This document shows, one piece after another, positions 58,022 through 64,000 of a stretch of 64,000 nucleotides of DNA (position 1 is its first letter; each line of letters opens with the position of its first letter). The position numbers and the translations under genes are program-made. A model generated the notes under the pieces. It saw nothing but the letters and a program-made list of their open reading frames with translations, had not been told where the DNA came from and did no database searches. Source of the DNA: Stagonosporopsis chrysanthemi (lineage: Eukaryota; Ascomycota; Dothideomycetes; Pleosporales; Didymellaceae); assembly GCA_022560025.1 (NCBI GenBank), contig JAFISE010000108.1, positions 49,724-113,723 on the forward strand, given 5' to 3'.

Positions 58022-58642
58022 TCAAGCCATGCTCACTGTCGCAGCCGCACTGATCACTGTAGCCATGCTCGTGATCACGTATCGCCACGCGTTTGTTGTC
58101 GCCCACAGCTCTGCAATAGTCTTCATGTCCACGGTCTCCGCCCATCTCTTCCAGCTAGCTCTCGCTGTGTCTTTATCTGTGCCCTGACCTTGACCTTTCA
58201 ACTCAAATTCGCCACGCAGGAGCTTTTGTGCCTTCCATTTCCCAGCGCCATTAACCCCAGGTTCCATGTATAGCGCGGTGTAGGGAATGATGCTAGCAAT
58301 AGCAACAGCTGCTATGAAGTAGAGTACAGCTATTCGCGGAGGTGATCCAGCCGACAGATAAGCTAGCAATGCATTACTGGACGCACCAAGAAGGACGAGA
58401 GGTGCGACGAAGCTGGGTGCGAACTGGTAGGCTTGCAGCCACTGCTTCGCGAGGAGCTTTGGCGGTGCGTGGGCAACCACGGGCGGAATCACGACATGGC
58501 TGTAGGTGAAGGTAAGTCCTGAGTGCGTGTTAACAACAGCTGGCATATAGAGAGAGAAGTTCTGAGTACCAGTATAGAGACTAGGCGCGACAAGCGCAAC
58601 TGCTTGCAAAACGCGGATAGCTATTTGCGGTCGGTTATCCAT
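58022..58642 (-). CDS. DUF1772 (anthrone-oxygenase-like) membrane protein
   Basis: Small integral membrane protein, 206 aa from the ATG at 58642 (an in-frame ATG at 58678 would add 12 residues). Four hydrophobic segments are visible: around residues 5-25 (IAIRVLQAVALVAPSLYTG), 70-90 (APSFVAPLVLLGASSNALLAYL), 100-120 (IAVLYFIAAVAIASIIPYTALY) and the C-terminal 190-206. The loop after the third segment has the PYTALYMEP-N pattern and a later W-rich helix, as in DUF1772 proteins. Some members (HypC-type) oxidise anthrones to anthraquinones in polyketide pathways, but many have no known role. No intron needed. It is divergent from the short-chain dehydrogenase at 59376, and a palindrome lies between them. 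Confidence 0.8.
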   Translation of the reverse strand: MDNRPQIAIRVLQAVALVAPSLYTGTQNFSLYMPAVVNTHSGLTFTYSHVVIPPVVAHAPPKLLAKQWLQAYQFAPSFVAPLVLLGASSNALLAYLSAGSPPRIAVLYFIAAVAIASIIPYTALYMEPGVNGAGKWKAQKLLRGEFELKGQGQGTDKDTARASWKRWAETVDMKTIAELWATTNAWRYVITSMATVISAAATVSMA

Positions 58643-59375
58643 AGTCAGATCGAATACATTTGGGAGGACAGGAATCACCTCTTTTCAACTGAGAAAAGAC
58701 GTATGGTGCGGCTTTGTTTGGGAGTACTACGTCACATGTCATGGTATGACGGCGGGTAAGCCTAACAATCCGAGAAATGGCGCCTCATAATCAAGTGGAA
58801 GCTTCCGTTGACCTGCCGGGACGAATATGCGGTGGCTACAAGGCGACAATTTTGTATGGATACATACTCGCAGGTAAGGGAAAAGGTGTATGTATGCTGC
58901 GAGAATGTGGTGCTGCTCCGAAAGCCATCGGCACTCCGCTTCGCTCATTGGCGCTGACCCCGCCTTTCACATTGACTTTGACAAATAAATCTCAACCATC
59001 AAAGCCAAGACCAGACGAGCTGCAACAATCAGGCAACTTCGAATACATGCGGGTCGGTCAGCAAGTTCGCTGTAGTATCGGAATTAAGATGCTTACGATC
59101 GATCAGAGGGTTGGCCTTAGTGGTCATTCCCCATGTACAACACTTACGGCGGCCACCGTCTAAGGCATGTCAGTACATGTTCTAGAGCTAGAACATGTGT
59201 GAGCCGGCTACAAGATCGGCGATAAGATCGTAAATGTGAATTGATGCTATAAAGCCACTGGCAAACTCACGCCGCGCCTTCCTTAACTTACTCACTCTGC
59301 TAGTGCTGCCACAACAAGCAATCCATTCTTTCCTCACCTTCACTTGACTATTATTCGACGGCATAACGCCACCGC
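58643..59375. other. shared promoter of DUF1772 and SDR genes
   Basis: 733 bp between divergent genes. It contains the 24-bp inverted repeat at 59175-59198, 178 bp upstream of the SDR start. No further gene seen. Confidence 0.55.
59175..59198. repeat. perfect inverted repeat, 11-bp arms, 2-bp spacer
   Basis: The arm ACATGTTCTAG is followed by AG and then its exact reverse complement. Its position in a divergent promoter suggests a binding site for a dimeric regulator of one or both genes. It could instead form a hairpin in a leader RNA. Confidence 0.7.
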
Positions 59376-60312
59376 ATGGTCGATCAGTCAAGTATGGCTT
59401 CACAAACTCCAGTCTGGTTCATTACCGCGGCCTCGAGCGGGTTTGGTAAGTACATTGCCCTCGAGGCTCTCTCCCGAGGCCATAAAGTTATCGCCAGCGC
59501 ACGCAGCACATCACGAATCGCCGATTTGAAAGAAAAGGGTGCAGTTACAGTGGCGCTGGATGTGACGGCTCCACAAGCAGATATCGAGAAGGTTGCCAAG
59601 GCCGCGAACGAGTCCTATGGCTATCTCACCCATCTCGTGAACGCGGCTGGTTATATTCTCGTTGGCGCAGTTGAGGAGACTTCGTAAGTGATATTGCAAA
59701 CATTTCTTGGTTTGAAGGAGCACAAGCTGACCAAAGACTAGACCCGAGGAGGATTTCAACGTGTTCAACACCAACGTTTTCGGAATGTTGAACGTTTCAA
59801 AGGCCTTTTTACCATATCTTCGCACCACCCAGGGTCACAGAACGATCTCCAACTTTGGCAGCATCGGCTCCTGGCGTGGTGGTGCAGGCTATGGCCTTTA
59901 TTCTGGTACCAAGTGGGCCTGTAGTGGCATCTCCGAATCTATGTACCACGAGCTTGCACCGCTGGGCATTGCTGTGACGATCATTGAACCAGGATACTTC
60001 CGCACCGGCTTCCTCAATGCTGGTGCGCAGGTCAAGAGCGAGAAGAGGATCAAGGAATACGACGAGACAGCTGTCGGTAAAGTCAGGGCGATACTGGAAG
60101 AGGTCAATAACAATCAGCCGGGTGACGTGGTGAAGGGCGTCAAAGTAATCGTTGACATTCTGACGAAGAGCGGCGCTGCGGAAGGGAAAGAGGTCCCTAT
60201 TCGCGTGATATTAGGCAAGGATTGTGCTGCAGGTGTTCGTGAGAAGATCGAAGATACTGTCAAGCTCTTGGACGACTGGGAGTCTATCACGACCAAGACG
60301 GACCATGAGTAG
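59376..60312 (+). CDS. short-chain dehydrogenase/reductase (SDR)
   Basis: NAD(P)-dependent classical SDR. Exons 59376-59683 and 59742-60312 (58-bp intron, GTAAGT...CTAG) give 292 aa. The cofactor loop is ITAASSGFGKYIA (a variant of TGxxxGIG), followed by ALDVTAP and VNAAGY. Catalytic Ser143 (GSIGSW), Tyr156 and Lys160 (YSGTKWA) are all present with the usual spacing. IIEPGYFRTGFL after the active site matches the common fungal oxidoreductase subgroup. A second in-frame ATG at 59394 (MASQTPVWFIT) is an equally good start. Substrate unknown. The stop lies only 22 bp from the end of the convergent GTPase gene, so their 3' UTRs should overlap. Confidence 0.9.
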
Positions 60313-60334
60313 TGATCGGGTGTAGCTCTACGAG

Positions 60335-61030
60335 TCAAGTACTGGGTGGCCTGAAGATTCCCCTAAGCGTTCTTCGAACTGATTCTTGACCCTCTGGAAA
60401 TACAAAATGTTCTTCTTGCTTCGTTGTTCCCTTTGCCTCCACGAGACCCAGTCTCTCAAGCTTCTTCACATTCTTCACTAAAAGCTTTAATGCGCTCTCT
60501 GGTCCATCTTTTGCGAGAGAATTCACCGCAATGCTTCTGAACCCTTGTGTTTGGGCCCACTCGGCTGCCAGATTCTGATCGACTGTACTGCTTTTCTGAC
60601 CACTGGACACAAGATCGTACTTGTTTCCAACAAGCACACAGCCGAAACTCCTATACTGATCCGCACCAGCATATACGCCTTTCCTTCTGCGGCAATCCCA
60701 CAGGAACGCGTACGCCTGGTTGATCAAGTACTCGAAACTCGAAGAGCTTGTGGTGTCATACAACATGACAACAGCATCAGCTTCCGCAAGTATCTTTATC
60801 GCCCAGTCCATTGGAAACATGCTTTGCTCTGGTTTCAGAAACGAGGTGCTTAGGTCCATGAGCGTCAGTTTCGAGACTCCGCCATCCACAACTATCTCAT
60901 GCGAGGATGTGCTATCGTCGAGGTCGTAAGCAACAAACGATCTGCCATGGGAGAATTGGTCGACAAAACACGTCTTTCCGACACTTGGTTCGCCGAAGAC
61001 TACTACATTGAAGTGGGTAGAGGTAGACAT
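60335..61030 (-). CDS. degenerate Ras-like small GTPase
   Basis: P-loop GTPase of the Ras superfamily, 231 aa, single exon. G1 GEPSVGKT (residues 13-20) and G4 NKYD are intact. Where the G3 motif DTAGQ should stand there is LMDLSTSFLKPEQ, with no glycine and no catalytic Gln at the usual place. G5 is SIAVNSLAKD rather than SAK. The segment MLYDTTSSSSFEYLINQAYAF matches the Ras helix that follows. The C-terminus (IFRPPST) lacks a CAAX or double-Cys prenylation signal, so membrane attachment by prenylation is not expected. This points to a GTP-binding protein with slow or no hydrolysis, or to a scaffold. It converges with the SDR gene. Confidence 0.85.
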   Translation of the reverse strand: MSTSTHFNVVVFGEPSVGKTCFVDQFSHGRSFVAYDLDDSTSSHEIVVDGGVSKLTLMDLSTSFLKPEQSMFPMDWAIKILAEADAVVMLYDTTSSSSFEYLINQAYAFLWDCRRRKGVYAGADQYRSFGCVLVGNKYDLVSSGQKSSTVDQNLAAEWAQTQGFRSIAVNSLAKDGPESALKLLVKNVKKLERLGLVEAKGTTKQEEHFVFPEGQESVRRTLRGIFRPPST

Positions 61031-61726
61031 AGCTTCGTAAAGTGAGGTCGATTGTCGCCGTGTCGAGATTTTAGAGGTGAATGTACAGATTGTCGTCCCG
61101 CTGTGTCAAGACCACGACCAAGGGTGCTTAACTGATGGTAAAGGTGCGATGTGGCAGTGTGATTTGGACGCTGGCGTGGGGTGCCTTCCAACTTCACTTT
61201 CATCCCAGAGAACCCTATATGAGATGGCAAGAGCGTTCAAAAACACACACAAGACGACTCCCGCTGGTCGTCGCAACTACACTCATCCTCAACTCGACAG
61301 CAGTTGGTTCAGCGAAAGACTCTCCAGCGCAAGGCTCCCGCCAAGTGTGGCACTTCCGAAAATTCCGAGAGGATCTGCCACCAACCGAGGCGGGCTAGGA
61401 TGGCGTATGACACCCCCAGATTGCAGGGGCCACGCGCGCAAGATCAGATTGCGCGTCAGGTGGAAGATGAGGATTGGCCTTCTCATGCCGTCAACCCGAG
61501 TCGCTGCAGTCGCTTTCGTCGAGGGCGTCAACATTCGCAACGGTGGCAAACAGAGGTCGGCGCAAATGACCGTTTCATCGACACAGCCGGTACCACAAGG
61601 CAGCGACCGTTAACTCGAGCAACTCCTCAGTCTTATAATCATTTTCAGCATTACACGGAGATCCCTTACGCATTTCAGACAACAGTATTATCCTCCAACG
61701 GGACTGCGATACCTTCGCAAGTAGCA
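61031..61726. other. shared promoter of GTPase and PPN2-like genes
   Basis: 696 bp between divergent genes. The PPN2 frame is open without a stop from 61304 (141 codons upstream of the chosen ATG), so part could be coding, but the peptide is basic and of low similarity to anything I know. Confidence 0.45.
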
Positions 61727-62905
61727 ATGTCGTACCGCGATTACCCGCATGCGCAGCGCCCACTGATCGACCTCATTCCCACGCACCACGATGACGTCGA
61801 TGCCTCGGACGAAGAAGACGACTTCTATAGCAAAGAAGACGACCAGCTCATAAACCCAAAGCTGCAAGCCTTAATTACCAAAACGTCGAACCGAGTCCCG
61901 CGCAAACTACAGCGCTGTGTCGTCATAGTTCTCGCCGTTGCATTCGTGTTCTTCACGAGCTGGAAAGCATACTTGGGCCCGCGACACGCTGCGCAACTAC
62001 AAGAGCTGAAGGATATGGACGAGGCACCGGCAATGAGCTACGGGAGTAACGTGCGTCCAGAATTCAAGGGCATGATTCAGATCAGGGATATGGATAGCCA
62101 GCACCTGCCTAAAAAGGGACACAGACTTGTCTTTGTTGGCGATGTGCATGGGTGCCGAGAGGAGCTGGAGCATCTGCTCAAGAAAGTCAATTTCGAGAAG
62201 AAGCACGATCATCTCGTTCTGACTGGCGACATGATCGCGAAGGGCCCAGATTCGCCAGGCGTCATCTCACTGGCCGAGAAACTTGGCGCCTCCTGCGTGC
62301 GCGGCAATTGGGAAGATAAGCTGCTTCTCAGTATCGCTGAGTCCGAATCTCGACACCTTGACACTCTCCCTGGCCCCGATGAGTCGCCCGACCGGAAGAC
62401 AGACTTCCTTGATGAAGCGTCACACAGCCACGGCGACTACGCGCTTCGCAAACTAGCCAAGTCCTTCTCCAAGCACCAGATCGCATATCTCCAACAATGC
62501 CCTGTCATCCTACGCATCGGAAACGTTCCCAATCTTGGCGAGTTTGCAGTCGTCCACGCCGGTCTCGTCCCAGATATTTCTCTTGAGAACCAAGATCCTT
62601 TCCATGTCATGAACATGCGTACGATCGACTTAAAAACCCGCATACCTAGCTCGAAGCATGCAGGCACACCATGGGAGAAGTTCTGGAACCACCAGCAGAA
62701 GAAGAAGGCAGAGCATGAGCGCGTGAGTGTGGTTTACGGACACAATAGAAAGAAAGGCCTGAATCTGCACGAGTTCACGTTCGGACTGGACAGCGGATGT
62801 GTTAGTGGAGGCAAGCTGACGGCGCTTGTGGTCGATTACAGAGGAAAGACAGAGATCGTTCAAGTCAAATGTCACCAGGAGAAAGGTTGGGATGACAAGG
62901 ATTAG
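61727..62905 (+). CDS. PPN2: vacuolar metallophosphoesterase, PPN2-like polyphosphatase
   Basis: Calcineurin-like phosphoesterase anchored by one N-terminal membrane span; yeast Ppn2 is a vacuolar endopolyphosphatase with this layout. 392 aa from the ATG at 61727 with no intron. The cytosolic start is acidic (DDVDASDEEDDFYSKEDD), and the span is about residues 62-79 (QRCVVIVLAVAFVFFTSW). The metal motifs are in order: GDVHGC (Asp139, His141), GDMIAKGPDS (Asp168), GNWEDKLL (Asn194), VVHAGLVPD and VYGHNRKKG, with GLDSGCVSGGKLTAL at the end. The GDMI...KG and GNWED wording is that of the Ppn2 group rather than of Ser/Thr phosphatases. The substrate is inferred from the family. Confidence 0.88.
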   Translation: MSYRDYPHAQRPLIDLIPTHHDDVDASDEEDDFYSKEDDQLINPKLQALITKTSNRVPRKLQRCVVIVLAVAFVFFTSWKAYLGPRHAAQLQELKDMDEAPAMSYGSNVRPEFKGMIQIRDMDSQHLPKKGHRLVFVGDVHGCREELEHLLKKVNFEKKHDHLVLTGDMIAKGPDSPGVISLAEKLGASCVRGNWEDKLLLSIAESESRHLDTLPGPDESPDRKTDFLDEASHSHGDYALRKLAKSFSKHQIAYLQQCPVILRIGNVPNLGEFAVVHAGLVPDISLENQDPFHVMNMRTIDLKTRIPSSKHAGTPWEKFWNHQQKKKAEHERVSVVYGHNRKKGLNLHEFTFGLDSGCVSGGKLTALVVDYRGKTEIVQVKCHQEKGWDDKD

Positions 62906-63117
62906 ACTCTAAACGATCGAGCATTCAAGAGGCGTTTGGGTATTAATAGTACGGCATTCTGGGCGTTTACACAACATTGTGGAAGATTATCATGGACAGC
63001 ATCATCAAGAGATGTAGATTTGTAAAGTAAGAGGATACCTTTGACATGGACTACATATCACATGCAATTCTGACCCTTAGCGCTTCAACCCACATTCAAT
63101 CAACACTCGCTTGCCTT

Positions 63118-63877
63118 TCAGTCCCTCTTCCTCCACCAGATCCCTTGGACTTCCAGGCCCACGCTCGCCGCTAGGGCACGCCACTGTTCCTCTGTCCTCT
63201 CCAGTGCCCCAAGGTTCATCATATGCCCGTCCATCTTAGCCTCGAAATGGCCAACACCCGTTTCTGGCAATAGTACCTCGTGAATTAACACCACCGAGTC
63301 CTCCGCCATAACCTCCACGATGTTTTTCAAGATTGTCTCAGCCTGCATCTGCGGCCAATCATGCAGAATCATACGCAGATAAAACGCCTTCGCGCCCTTC
63401 ACACTCTCCGGCTGCGGGTTGAAGAAATCGTGTCCCACCTTGACAATGTCCTGCGGTAACTCACTCGCCTGCTCCAACACAGCGGGCAGATCCTCAACCA
63501 CAAACTTCCCCTTGAGCTGTGCAGCGCGCTCGCGGAACTTGATAAGCTGGTGTCCCACGCCCCCGCCGACATCTACAAACAACACCCTCTCGGGATCCTT
63601 GTTGGCCAAACGCTCGCTAATAGGGTACGTCGACACGAAAGTCTCCTCCTCGCCCGTCTTCTGCAGCGCCATCGTCTCGTTGAATGCGCTGCTCCTGCGC
63701 GCGTTCTCAGGCTTAGCCAGGTAATCAAAGAGCGTTTCGCCCTCGTACTGATAAGTAAAGAAGAAAGGGCTGTGACGCGCGTCGGTAGGGACTGTGTAGA
63801 CGTTTGAAGCGAGGTAGTTGGGCATGCTGGCGGTGGCGGGGAAAAGGTGGCTGAAATGCAGGACAGCGGAGCGCAGT

Positions 63878-63878
<1 letters not shown>
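63118..63878 (-). CDS. O-methyltransferase (COMT-like), C-terminal part
   Basis: SAM-dependent O-methyltransferase of the plant COMT/fungal OmtA-type family, common in polyketide pathways. The visible C-terminal ~250 residues include the SAM motif FVDVGGGVGHQ, FVVEDLPAVLEQ, GHDFFNPQPESVKGAKAFYL, the catalytic region LRMILHDWP, and LIHEVLLPETG. The frame continues upstream of the first in-frame ATG (63825) as LRSAVLHFSHLFPATAS, which resembles the normal region before PNYL, so that Met is not the true start. At 63878 the frame runs into a ~100-bp poly-G tract (poly-C, proline codons on this strand) and then reaches the window edge. The true N-terminus lies beyond 64000. Confidence 0.88.
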
Positions 63879-63931
<53 letters not shown>

Positions 63932-63933
63932 CT

Positions 63934-63972
<39 letters not shown>

Positions 63973-63978
63973 GGGGGG
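63878..63978. repeat. poly-G tract, about 100 bp
   Basis: A run of 54 G, then CT, 38 G, T and 6 G. It interrupts the O-methyltransferase frame. In translation it would give about 34 residues of almost pure proline, not expected inside this fold. An assembly or read artefact, or a true unstable homopolymer, are both possible. Confidence 0.85.
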
Positions 63979-64000
63979 TAGAGTTGGTGAGAGCGCTGGC

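Overview
The window is nuclear DNA of a filamentous ascomycete (Pezizomycotina). Genes are spaced 0.1 to 6 kb apart and carry short introns, usually 45 to 65 bp, with GT(A/G)NGT donors, CTAAC/CTGAC-like branch points and YAG acceptors. The protein families are typical of moulds: a secreted proteinase K-like subtilase, a fungal catalase-peroxidase, a fungal rhodopsin-domain membrane protein, an Ecl1-type zinc-finger protein and a Far1/Ste5-like scaffold. I would guess Dothideomycetes (Pleosporales), but only from the general look of the proteins.

Layout. 1-9 kb: a Cys-rich orphan protein, a secreted subtilisin (417 aa, 1 intron) and a class 3 lipase. 9.9-19.5 kb: catalase-peroxidase divergent from a zinc alcohol dehydrogenase, then a CLC chloride transporter convergent with an 8-exon rhodopsin-domain protein. 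23-27 kb: a glycogen-binding-type (AMPK/CBM48) protein with a C-terminal membrane anchor, and a lectin-like single-pass protein whose reading frame is broken. 29-35 kb: a compact housekeeping block of L-type lectin, TIM13, NUC1-type mitochondrial nuclease and tRNA t6A dehydratase (three mitochondrial proteins in a row). 35-39.6 kb: gene-poor. 39.6-43.2 kb: a RING-PH-VWA scaffold like Far1/Ste5. 43.2-49.6 kb: gene-poor. 49.6-54.6 kb: mRNA guanylyltransferase (CEG1), ribosomal protein eS24 and an EFM3-like methyltransferase. 56-64 kb: Ecl1-like protein, DUF1772 membrane protein divergent from a short-chain dehydrogenase, a degenerate Ras-like GTPase, a PPN2-like polyphosphatase, and an O-methyltransferase cut by a ~100-bp poly-G tract at the window edge.

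Most interesting points: (1) the capping enzyme frame stops at a TAG, but the same frame stays open for 178 more codons, suggesting a premature stop, readthrough or a tiny intron; (2) the CBM48 protein combines a glycogen-type domain, a repeated LPHE motif and a tail anchor, an architecture that could tether glycogen to a membrane; (3) the CLC protein has Gln where exchangers carry the proton glutamate; (4) a perfect 11-bp inverted repeat lies between the divergent DUF1772 and SDR genes, which with the nearby O-methyltransferase could mark the edge of a secondary-metabolite cluster. No CRISPR array, insertion sequence, rRNA or convincing tRNA was seen. Exon joins were worked out by eye and no database search was made.
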